NCBI GenBank assembly: GCA_029298735.1
Contig: JANSLP010000021.1
Coordinates: forward strand, 1-64,000
From: Ophiostoma sp. CBS 140.51
Lineage: Eukaryota; Ascomycota; Sordariomycetes; Ophiostomatales; Ophiostomataceae
Length of the DNA stretch: 64,000 nucleotides
Direction of reading: 5' to 3'
The notes beneath the pieces were generated by a model. The model worked only from the letters and a program-made list of their open reading frames with translations, was not told the DNA's origin and did not search any database. The position numbers were made by a program, and so were the translations under genes. How positions within the stretch are numbered: the stretch's first letter is position 1; the number at the start of each line of letters is the position of its first letter. Below are positions 33,903 to 43,225 of the stretch, in pieces.

Positions 33903-35337
33903 CTAGCATACATCGTAGTCGTCGTCTGGAGTGCATTTTCCTTTGTCAGGTTGGACTGAGCCGTCGTCATTCGTGTCGTCTTTAAGATCAGGTTCGCCGA
34001 GGAGGTCGTCGCCGTTAAGTTGGCTCTCTAAGTAGGCAGCCTCGAGCGCTGCTGCGTCTTTGCGTCCTGGTGTGCCTGGCGGGCAAACGCTCTACTCCAT
34101 CGGGTAGCCGCGCTCTCGTTAAGAATGCCGAGATCCTGGACCTCCTTGACGAGCACTTGCCAATAGGCCGGGACACTCGGGCAGGGGCTGATGACGTCGG
34201 CATAGGTGTCGTCGTCGTCGTCGTCGTCGTCTGGCGGTGTCCCAGAAAAGTATCCTTTAAAGCACCAGCAGCCCGCATACCGCTCATCAACGTGTGCGCA
34301 GCATACTGGACCTGCAAAAAAGGTTCGCTTGGCAGTGGGTGCGAGTCAGGGTCGTCTGTGATAAGCTCGTAAATATCGCCGTGCTGCATGACAGAGGCAT
34401 CGTTCTTGGGCTCGGCCTGGTATGGACGCTGAGCAGATCTCTGGAGATGGGGTCCGTGGGGACTGTGGGGACTGCGGCGAAAGTCGAATAGCCCGCCAAA
34501 CTGCTGGTGGTTCCAATGTGCGGCAATGCGCTGCCCGTCCGGATGTCGTAGGTATACAACTTGGATATACATCTTGGTGAGCGGTGTTTCCGGGTGCGCA
34601 ACGGGACGGAGCGCGAAATAAAACGCGTCAAAAAGTGCATGTGCGGTTTGTGTCAAAGGCAGGATATTCTGGTGCTCTTTGCCCTCCACGGCCAAGGCTG
34701 CGTCCGGATTCTTCACATCCCAGAATGTTGTCAAGAGATCCCAAACCCGACCATGGTTTGCATGCTTGGCCCGTACGGGCAGGATGTGGCATCCCTCAGG
34801 CTTGACTGTGCCTGTAAGGATGCACCTGTTGCCGTGCCACTCTGGCACGACGCGTTGCGCCCGCTTGTCCGCAGCGTCTTGGGCCCTCATTCTGTCGTCC
34901 TTTTCCGCCTCCTCGTCATCCCTAGCGTTAAGGTTACCGTTAGAGTTGCCGTCGGCACCGATCGCTTTTCGATTGTCCCACGGGACGACCAGATATGCTT
35001 GCAAATCAGCAATAATGCCCTGCAGAAAGTAGCGATAGTGGAGCTCTATGCTTCCCTGTGAAGTGTCGTGTGGTGGGAGGGGTGCCTTGATAAAGCTATT
35101 GGCATCCTCGGCACGGTCAAGGATGGCCCGTATAAGATTGGCCTTCACGGCTCGCTGCGTTGGCGTCAACCCATTGTCATTCTTTGCTTCCTCGAGGCTG
35201 CGAGCCACAAAGTCTCTGAATCGAGGGTCAGTGCATCGTAGTGGAGAGGGCTAGCGACTTTCGGTCGGCGTACGCTGCGGAGCCCAGTCGATAGGGAAGC
35301 GGCCGACATAGTGCACCGTGATTCGGGCAGCAGTCAT
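33903..35337 (-). pseudogene. HNH-type nuclease pseudogene (stop plus two frameshifts)
   Basis: One continuous frame starts at ATG 35337 (MTAARITVHYVGRFPIDW). It meets an in-frame TAG at 35253-35251 and continues in the same frame as DPRFRDFVARSLEEA. The HNH core is clear: NRCILTGTVKPEGCHILP, then NILPLTQTAHALFDAFYF. Near 34254-34260 (AAAGG in sense) the frame must shift by one missing base to continue into a poly-Asp run and WQVLVKEVQDLGILNE. Near 34057-34062 (CAAAG) it must shift again to reach KDAAALEAAYLESQLNGDD and a stop at 33903. Each segment has coding character, so this was a gene of about 475 codons. Fungal HNH proteins of this type are of unknown role. Confidence 0.8.
34208..34231 (+). 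repeat. GTC trinucleotide run
   Basis: Seven to eight GTC units. In the reading frame of the pseudogene they encode a poly-Asp stretch. Confidence 0.85.
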
Positions 35338-35781
35338 TTTTAAGGGGGAAGAGCAGGAGGGAGAAGTATAGAAAGGGGCAAGGGGAGCCGGAAAGTTATA
35401 ATATATTAAGGAGCATGACAGAATTTGGTTGATGTTGAATGCGCGTCCTGTCGTTTCGGGTGTGTGATGGGCCTCGCGACGCTGCGGATGGGATGGTATT
35501 AGAGACGGAAATGGAAGAAAGGGTATAAAAAAGAAAAAAATCTGGTTTCTAAAATTGGATGTTGTGCGCATTCTTGTTGCCCAACAGGGTAGGCAACAGT
35601 CATCTTTACCAGTCGCTCCTTCCTCGTAGTCAGCCATACCAACACTTAGTGATACAAACAGTCTTTGCAGGAATCGAGATGAAGCCTACGATTAGCTGGG
35701 CATGCAATAAAGCGTGGGAGCTTATTGTTGACGCCTGAAGGGCGAGGGGGAAGAGGGCAAAGCCACGGATACTTAATTAAA
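35338..35781. other. 5' flank of the HNH pseudogene
   Basis: AT-rich. No gene seen. Confidence 0.5.
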
Positions 35782-35921
35782 GTCACTCGTTAATAAATAA
35801 GGCCGTATGCTTATATTTATATGCTTATAATCGTGTACATACAGGCTGTGGCACAGACGGTGCACAGGTGTGCACATCTGCTTAGCGCCTGTGCTTGGCC
35901 CCCAAAGCCAGCTCGTGATGT
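35782..35921 (+). repeat. Left copy of an inverted dispersed repeat
   Basis: It starts GTCACTCGTTAATAAATAAG, continues through GGCCGTATGCTTAT and ACGGTGCACAGGTGTGCAC, and ends in CTTGGCCCCCAAAGCC. The reverse complement of 40148-40327 carries the same blocks in the same order. Similarity stops abruptly after the CCCAAAGCC block, which suggests element ends rather than chance. Confidence 0.75.
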
Positions 35922-36107
35922 TGCACGGGAGAAGATGAGATTAAGTGATCCAAATAAGACTAATGACGCAGCGGGACGAGCCTTTGGCCGGGGAATCAAT
36001 GATACCCTTCCCAGTCGTGCCTTTTTTGGCTTAAGATCGGGCCTTTCCGGAGACGCGGGGGGATGACAGGAAGGCGAAGCAGGTGCGTCTTGGTGCTGTG
36101 GAGAGCT

Positions 36108-37401
36108 CTACTCCCTCTGCGCATCCCGTGTCAGCACACTCCAACGAAAGGTATCGTCGAACTCGTCTGCGTCCAAAAAATCGTCGGATCCCGCAGCTCC
36201 CGACATGGATGCTAGGCTGATACAAGCCCATTGAACGTCGAGCACAGCCTTCATGTCGAGAGCGTCGGAGAGCGACGGCAGCACGACGAATGCCATGGAG
36301 CCCGATCGCAGGGGCCGGCCAATCTGCGCGTGTACTTCTGCCACGATGCCGTTTTGGTTGTACCGGTCGTGCTCGTTATCATGGCCGTCGCCAGGAGTAC
36401 CGTACGGAGGCCGGCTGCGTTGCTGAGCCACCCAAGCATCGCCGTCTCCGGCGTCGATGCGGAGCTCCTGACTCCACGCGTCGGCCGCGCCGGTTTGCTT
36501 CGCCATCCAGACAAACTGTATGCTCACAATGGCCGTGCCCGCTGCATCTGGCTGGACGCCGAGGCACTTGAGTCCGAACCGGGCCTGGCCCCACCAGCGG
36601 TGCAATTGAGGGTTGAGACAAAGCATGTTCCATGCTTTGTCCGTCCCCCCCGGTCGACCGCTGGATACGACGATGGCACGGTCGCCAATAACGGCGTGCA
36701 CGATGTTCCAAAGACGTCGGAGTCGTATGGCCCGCGCATTCGACGACGTGGCGGCAAAGGGAAACACATGACATGCATCAGGATCAGCTGTGCCGAGAAA
36801 TATGCAGCGGTTTCCATCTCGGTTGCGGCACTGGCCATGGCCAAGGTTAACAGGCTTTTACGTTCGAACAAAATGTCGAGAAGCAGGGTGTCAGTTTACC
36901 TTTTGGCTTTCGAGCCGATTTCGAGGAACCCAGGTTTCGTTTTCAAGGACGGGCGCGTCAGGGTGGCTGGTCAGAAGAACTAAGCAGGAAACAGTTAGCC
37001 ATCTTGTATGTCCTCGTCGCATGCAACTCCCAGTACGTACAGATTCGCACGAATGTCTCTACCGAGGAAAAATACTCTTCGAGGGCAAGGTTGCCGCGCG
37101 TGACCCTCGCAGCTGTCTCCTCCAACGCAGCCATTGGTATGATGCACAGCACGGCGAGTTGAAAAGCGTTGAGACAAGGGGGTGGCGTCGCGTTTGGAAT
37201 TGTGGCTTGATGCTGGAGCTCGATACGGCGAGCGAGATCAAGACGTCGGATCGCTTCGTCGGCTGGCAAGGCATCTGTGACTGGCTGGAAAGCTGGCCGT
37301 GCCAGCAGCGCGCGCTGGAGGAGTGTCCGGTCCTCTGGACCGGTCGATGGATCGTTGACAAAGTCGAGTGTCAACTGAGACAGCTGGTGGATGGTCGTCA
37401 T
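36108..37401 (-). CDS. HNH-nuclease-domain-type protein, intact
   Basis: Three exons: 37401-37041, 36979-36900 and 36830-36108, 387 residues, both introns GT-AG. Exon 1 is helical and hydrophobic (an unassigned N-terminal domain). The junction of exons 2 and 3 gives QKCRNRDGNRCIFLGT, followed by DACHVFPF, the Cys/His core seen at the start of fungal HNH_2-like domains. WNMLCLNPQLHRWWGQARFG follows, the conserved Asn/His block. The C-terminal half contains FVWM and an acidic tail. All exons stay open, in contrast to the neighbour at 33.9-35.3 kb. The gene sits between the two arms of the inverted repeat (35782 and 40327). The role of this family in fungi is unknown. Similar proteins are common in accessory regions. 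Confidence 0.75.
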
Positions 37402-38032
37402 GGTTGAAGCTGTGTAGGAAATGGATTTGTAGATAGGGATGGATAAATAGCCGATTGAGGGGATGTAGGGTTTATTTGTAAGGAAAGAAATATTCTTGTG
37501 CGAAACGCGTTGGCCGGATAGGACATGCTGCTGCTTGTATACTGCCCTCCTTACATAATCAATTGTATCATTTCTTCTCTTCGTAAACTAATAGTCGAAA
37601 TGATCAATCGGACATCATCAACGCCGTAATGCCCCTATTTTTTGTCATGATCACGTGCCAACACATGACTGAAATCCAGCCCAAAAAAGCATCGCCAAAA
37701 TCAAGAGGCATCGCTAAAATTTAACAAAACACCAGCATTGTAAGCCTCACAGTGTGTCACAGACTGGCCCTGGCGGCCCTGGGCCGCCAGCCAGTATTCT
37801 GCCGTTGTACACCGCCCTGCCCCTGAATTCTGTATTTAGTCTGATCTCTGCCTGCATCCTGTACTGTAGCTCCCTGAGCTACGTCTTCGTCCTCAACCTG
37901 ACCCCTACCTGCACCTGCCCGCGAGACTAGCCGTAGTTAATATACTGCTTGTTATCCTGCTCGTCCCTAACTACCTGTTTACCCGCCTGCCGCCGTGACA
38001 TTACGTAGCTCTTTCTTATAGGTGCCGACGAG
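37402..38032. other. Repeat-like flank
   Basis: 37402-37730 is AT-rich. 37740-38030 is C/T-rich with no intact frame; its composition resembles decayed repeat DNA. Confidence 0.45.
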
Positions 38033-38874
38033 ATGACCGCCCCCCCCGAACCCCCAGCAATGCCCTCGGGCCCCGACGACTTTAACGCCCGCGTTTTTAA
38101 GAACCCGTGTGTTATGTGAAAGAAGGAAAGTGACCCCACGCGGCGGTCCGCGAAGGGACAGGCTACCGTTGGGCCGCCAGCGCAACAAAGGGATCGGCGA
38201 ATCTATTATACGGCCGCAAGCCTCTGGGGTGGCGCAGGTGTGGCTAAAGAACCATTGGCCTTCGGAGCACAGGGCAAAGGACAACCAGTAAGAGGACCGG
38301 AAAGAGATTATTATACGGGAATGAGAATTTAGAATGAGAAGGAATGAGAATCCTGGGGATTCTCATACGGAAATGATAATACGGTATGAGAACGAATGAG
38401 AATAGCTAGATATATATAGGACTGAGGTTTCCGCCTCCCTGGAGGAGAAAACTCAGTCGTTACCGCTTGTCTGAAATAGTAGCACCCTTCACACTGCTCT
38501 TATTCCTTTGCCCTCATTGCATACAATCATCACCCCGTGTTAGACGCATTGGTATTGTTCAACCGTTACACCTTATCACTGTCTTCCCGAACAAGCCCCT
38601 ACAGCCTGATCACCTGACAAGGACAGCTTCTTCTCCTAGGAGAAAGTGCTCTTTGTAACAGCTGGCGTCCCTCGTTAGCCCACCCCTCCTGCGGCCCGTC
38701 GTAGCGGCCGCGTGGGGTCTTTCTCCTTTCTTTTTATAACACCCGACTTTGTTGGCCATGGCGTTCCCGACCAGCGATCCTTTGGACCGAAATGTGAAAA
38801 AAAGTTATGAGAAAAGGGAAGAGGGAAGAGGGAAGAATGAAATTGTTGGGAGGGATAGAATTATTGTGTATTAA
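38033..38874 (+). pseudogene. Small reading frame split by an LTR insertion
   Basis: 38033-38107 reads ATG plus 24 codons, ending AAC CCG. The LTR at 38108-38741 follows, then a second CCCG. Skipping the LTR and one CCCG copy, the frame continues in phase from 38746 for 42 codons to TAA at 38872-38874. The family is not recognised. The frame may extend upstream as part of an older element. Confidence 0.5.
38108..38741 (+). mobile_element. Solo LTR (or LTR-like MITE) with CCCG target duplication
   Basis: 634 bp, starting TGTGTTATG and ending TATAACA (TG...CA). It is flanked on both sides by CCCG (38104-38107 and 38742-38745; ACCCG if the last A is counted). The ends are also imperfect inverted repeats of about 35 bp: 38110-38144 matches the reverse complement of 38705-38741, sharing TGTTAT and GACCCCACGCGGC. 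Internally there are several GAATGAGAA copies (38320-38400) and a TATA box (TATATATAGG, 38411-38420), as expected of an LTR promoter. No internal coding region adjoins it, so it is a solo LTR if retroviral-like. The long inverted ends leave a MITE possible. Confidence 0.7.
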
Positions 38875-39690
38875 AAGCTGGCAAAAGTTGGCAGGTACCA
38901 CACGTTTGTTTTAGATAAAGACTGTATTATGATGTAACGGACTTTTATGTTTGACATGATCTCTCTTGAGATTTGTATGAAGGTGGACACAGAAAACATA
39001 GGCAGTACCGATGCTCCTCTACAGTTGCCAGACGATAGCACCGACGCCTGCCTACGGTCATAGAGATTGTGCTCACGGAAGTTAGAAGAGAGAGAATAGG
39101 AAGAAGACAGGAGAAAGGACCCTAAACAGTGTCATGTACAGCGATTCCCACGGCTGTGCACATCGGCCATCTGCTTGTTTATGTCCTTGCTGGCCGCCTA
39201 TCTGCCTCGTACAAGTCAGCAAGCGCGGCGTCGCGCATAAAAGCCTTGAGGCGGCTGCGCTTTGTTATTAGAGATCGGCAAGGGCTGTCACAGACGACAC
39301 AGTATTTGATGGTTGGCGTAGATGACTGCTGGCTAATGGCGAGCTTCCAGAGAGGCGTGGGCACGGCAGTCAGTGGTCATGCTGTTGGTAGTGCAGAGTC
39401 TGCCATTGTTTCACAGGGCGTCCGCTCTGGCTCGGAGCCGATGCTATTGTCTTGCCCTACAACCGCGGCCGGCTCAGAGCTTAGGAGCCCTTGCGAAACC
39501 TAAAAAGGGAATTTTCTTTTGTTTATTTGGCGCCTTACATTACAAAAAGTCGGCGCTTACTTATAAAGATCATACGAGAGCACCATCGGATTTTAAACAC
39601 CGCTGACTTTATTTGGCGGAAACAAATATTTTTGGCTATCAATTTATAAAATAGTGTAGCATATTTGGTCTCGCCCGCGCTTTTACGCTC
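38875..39690. other. Intergenic, no confident gene
   Basis: A 61-codon frame on the minus strand (39179-39364) has CVVCDSPC, a possible zinc-finger remnant, but is too short to name. Confidence 0.35.
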
Positions 39691-40147
39691 AACCCTGCGA
39701 ACAATCGGAGAGGTCAATATAGCGGATTTCGGCAGCCTTCTTTGCATAAATGCTACGATCCAGTTCCACTCTTTCCTTGGCCGTCAGCTGGGTCAGTCGG
39801 ACAGCCACATCATCCCTAAATACTTCGCTAATCTCTTTAAGACTGAGACCCTTGGTTTCCGGAAAGAGTCTCCACACTATAAATATGTTGATAGGTGTAA
39901 TAAGAATAAAGACGAGGTAATAATACTTTTATCTAACTTCCGCGAATGCTGTAAGGGCAGCCTTTAGATACACTAAGGCCGTTATAAACAGGGTGGCCAC
40001 AGACCATACGGACCTATACGAGCGAATATAGCTCGGGAAGATCTCACTGCAGTATATAAATGTATTAGCATCGATGCAGCATCCGAAGCTGAATATCAAA
40101 TGGTTAGTATGTTATACCAGCCGAATAACCTCATCGACGTCCCTGCA
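39690..40147 (-). pseudogene. Sugar (hexose) transporter remnant
   Basis: In minus-strand sense an intron with CATACTAAC branch (about 40084-40114) precedes ANTFIYCSEIFPSYIR, then LVYLKAALTAFAEV, then a TAA at 39931-39929. KYYYLVFI and LFPETKGLSLKEISEVF follow in the same frame. This is the last part of an MFS sugar porter. The family has Trp where TAA stands (GWKYY), so TGG-to-TAA (two G-to-A changes) explains the stop and fits RIP mutation. The 5' end is cut by the repeat at 40148-40327. Most third positions are A/T. Confidence 0.8.
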
Positions 40148-40327
40148 AATCACGACGCGGCTTTGGGGGCCAAGCACAGGCGAAGCACAGCCTGGCACAG
40201 GCGCTAAGCAGGCCTGCACAGGTCTGCACAGGTGTGCACGCCTGTGCACCGTCTGCGCCACAGCAAGTATGTGCACGGTTATAAGTATATAGCTCTAAGC
40301 ATACGGCCTCATCTATTAACGAGGGAC
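40148..40327 (-). repeat. Right copy of the inverted dispersed repeat
   Basis: Its reverse complement starts GTCCCTCGTTAATAGATGAG and contains GGCCGTATGCTTA, GTGCACATAC, GACGGTGCACAGGCGTGCAC and CTTGGCCCCCAAAGCC. It matches 35782-35921 but has an extra about 40 bp of CTGTGC-rich sequence in the middle. It truncates the sugar-transporter remnant. Confidence 0.75.
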
Positions 40328-42048
40328 CCAAAATGTGGAAACACTCTTGAAAGGAGGAGGCCGTAAACAAGTCCTAGCAAGTGTTGTAAAGTCCTTCTAA
40401 GATAATATGGCTCTCTGTGGTTCTTACTGCAGACCGTACGTATACTTTTCGATAATAAGCCGACTAAAACCTTATAATACTAAGTATAATAAATTTATAT
40501 AATTACTATATAAATAACGTCGATATTAGTAATTAATTACGTGCTAGGTTTTAGTTAAAAAGACGCATTAAAAAAAGTAGTCAATAAACACGTCGTAGCC
40601 TGTGACGGCAGTCCAATGCGCCTGCAGGCTGTCGTTACCGATGGGAAGATCGATAATATTGGCCGGGCCAGAAGATGATGAAAATAAAGGAGAGGAGCCT
40701 GGTGGCCATGGAAAATTGAAAACTCGAACACTCACTTCACACCGTCTCTTTTATACAAAATGTTTTCATATATATCCACGGGCACATTCGAAAGTTCAGA
40801 TATCCCCCCACTTCCCTTTCTTTTATTTTTCTTCCCTTTTTTTCCCGTCCGCAAATGGGCCTGTGTATATGTCTATTGCAACCGACGACCAAAAATAGTT
40901 AAAGTCGTTCTTGCCACCAGGACAGGAATATCCCTCACAGATCTATCTCGAAAGATCAAGTCGTACAGCAGGCACAAAAATAAGATCCGTCAAGCTTGGC
41001 AAAGAGAGTCCATAAGACTCATCACTCGTAAAGTCCACTCGTATTTCGTAGATGTTGGTCTAACTTGGTGGGTGATGCTATCGCGTAACAACTCACCCAA
41101 CCGAATTTGAAAGCGGAAGTGTTCCAACATCGCGAGGCACTCGATGCTACCTGCCTGCGAGGCCATAAAGTTGTGCTTGGCATTTATATCATCATAATAT
41201 GAATACAGAGTGCTAGATTAGAAAGGGGATTGTAAATATAGATGTATGTGCAAACGTGGTTGCAGATCCAAGGTTCACGGAACGTTCCTAAAAAATGACT
41301 ATCAACCGCATGGCAGGAACACAGGCATCGGGGGCGTTGGCGCTAAACTCATGCTTAATTTTAGCGTGGTATCACGGAACGGGCGAGGACGGACGAAACC
41401 CAAAAAGAACCAACCGTGACCAAAAGATCCAGAAAGCAAACGCCATTAGACTCGGCTCCGGGCCAAGATACTATTTGTCAACCGAAATGAAATACAGCAT
41501 GTGACCCTCCTTTTGTTGGCTTTGCGTCGTTTCGACTCTTTGTGCGTGTGGCTGTTGCAATCGCAACGGGGTAAACGGGGCCGTTGAGACCGGACCTTTT
41601 TTTTGCATTGCTTCGGGGTTGGATTGTGGCGGGGCACGCCTTTCAAAAGCCATTGTGTAGTATTTGCACGGATAAGAGGTGGTGTGACAGACTGTTGGAA
41701 GTTGCTTGAAATGAAAATAAACACCTGCCTCTTTAAACCTATCTCCCAGAGTTCTTCCGTTTCTTCCTCTCCCTCTTCGTCTTCCTCTTTTTCTTCCTCC
41801 TTCCGTCTTCTTGTTTCTCTTTTTCTCTTTTTCTCTTTCTCTCCATTCCCTTCATCATTTGCTTGCATCAAAATCTTCCCTGCCACCATCATTTGATTGA
41901 ACCCGACAACGCCACCCGATTTACCCTTCAATCCCTGGAACACGGACCGAACCTTACTCGTTGCACTACTTAGTATTTGCGCGGAGAATATTCAGTTCTG
42001 CGTCAAATCAAACACCTATTGTCTTTTTGTCTTTTTATTTCAGCCAGT
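40328..42048. other. AT-rich gap and CT-rich leader
   Basis: 40400-40600 is very AT-rich. About 40586-40684 has a short minus-strand open stretch (ANIIDLPIGNDSLQAHW) that reads like protein and may be a gene fragment. 41740-41890 is a long pyrimidine tract leading towards the DUF7136 gene. Confidence 0.45.
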
Positions 42049-42954
42049 ATGCGGCTATCTGTGCTGGCTTGGTTCTCTGTGGCCTACTGCACACTGACTG
42101 GCCCCGTCGTCAGTACTCGTGCCGACACGGCTGCCATTGCTCCTGGTGTTGTCAATCTGGACTTGATCTTCCCCCTCAACAACACATATGCCCCGTTTGA
42201 TGGACCGATGCCCATTGTCTTTGGTGTCAGCCGTCCCGACATTGCCTCTGTTCTCCAGCTCAAAGTCAGCTACCTGTTGTCGGATGAACCCAACACGAAT
42301 ACTGTCTATGGCACTTCTCAGGTATTTGACCTGTCTTCCGGGTCCATTCCTTCGACAAAGAACAACGGCAATGGAGATTATGCCTTCTTCGTCAACTTTA
42401 GCAACGCCTCCATTGTCGGTCAGGTCGGCAAGTTCCGCATGGAGATTACGTTTGTTTTTGTTGTCGACTATCCTGGCGACGAAAAGACCAAAGAGACCAT
42501 TGTCCCAGAGCCGTTAATATACGACATGTTTTTCACGACAGTGCCCGGCGCCGTAGCGGCCATTGTACCGGGCATGGAAGCCACCAACAGCAGCAACTCT
42601 AGGTCGAACAATACGACCCCGTGCATGAATTTCGGGGCGGGCTCGTTTTACTTCCCAATCAACATTACAGACTTTATCACAAAGGACGGCACCGAGTTCG
42701 GAGTCATCTCGACGGACAGGACCCATCATTTCCCTTCCCAGTGCGCTGTTGAGGTTGACGCGGATACAGCGGCCACCATCGCGGCTGGATCGACGACGGC
42801 GACTGCAAGTGGCACCGGTACCACAAGCAGTGCCACAAACACCTCGACTGCAAACTCCACCCCTGCTCAAATGTTGCCTAGTGTTTTTGTCACAGCGTCT
42901 GTCATAGTAGCTGTTTTGTACTTTTCCATGTTTGGGGGCGCTCTCCTGCTTTGA
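42049..42954 (+). CDS. Secreted GPI-type protein, DUF7136 family
   Basis: 301 residues from ATG 42049. An upstream in-frame ATG at 41977 would bury the signal peptide. MRLSVLAWFSVAYCTLTG is a signal peptide. GVVNLDLIFPLNNTYAP and MPIVFGVSRP match the conserved start of fungal DUF7136 domains. There are seven or more NxS/T sequons, a Thr/Ser/Ala-rich stretch (about 235-275) and a hydrophobic C-terminus without a tail, as in GPI-anchored wall proteins. Two Cys (in TTPCMNF and PSQCAVE) may pair. No enzymatic role is known for the family. It is the first of several surface-protein genes in the next 10 kb. Confidence 0.78.
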   Translation: MRLSVLAWFSVAYCTLTGPVVSTRADTAAIAPGVVNLDLIFPLNNTYAPFDGPMPIVFGVSRPDIASVLQLKVSYLLSDEPNTNTVYGTSQVFDLSSGSIPSTKNNGNGDYAFFVNFSNASIVGQVGKFRMEITFVFVVDYPGDEKTKETIVPEPLIYDMFFTTVPGAVAAIVPGMEATNSSNSRSNNTTPCMNFGAGSFYFPINITDFITKDGTEFGVISTDRTHHFPSQCAVEVDADTAATIAAGSTTATASGTGTTSSATNTSTANSTPAQMLPSVFVTASVIVAVLYFSMFGGALLL

Positions 42955-43225
42955 ATATGAGCCATTGGTTGGGGTTGGGCGTGCAGCGTGACCAGGCCAG
43001 TATTTCATCAATTTAGACTACTACACTTACGAATACTTCAAAAGTGCAAGTGCATTCTCTTTCTGTAAGCTGTAAAATGTGAATTCACCACGGTGGCTTT
43101 GTCTAGGTGCTCCTGGGGATATGTGTGGGTAATGATGAGCACGTGCTGTTTTGCAACGTATTGTATCTACATGCATGGAAAATGCAGCCTCATTTTCCGG
43201 TGCTTGCTAGCTTAACACTCATCAA

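Noticed and set aside
34255..34310. Intron to explain the first HNH frameshift
   Set aside because: The only GT-AG candidate would delete QYAAHTLMSGMRAAGAL, which reads as protein.
35254..35320. Intron to explain the TAG in the HNH pseudogene
   Set aside because: A GTACGC...TTCAG or TTCAGAG intron is possible, but it would remove DPRFRDF, which continues the same frame and looks conserved; the CAG acceptor also breaks the frame. A nonsense codon is simpler.
39129..39503. 124-codon plus-strand frame near the sugar-transporter remnant
   Set aside because: No family resemblance; lies in decayed repeat-rich DNA.
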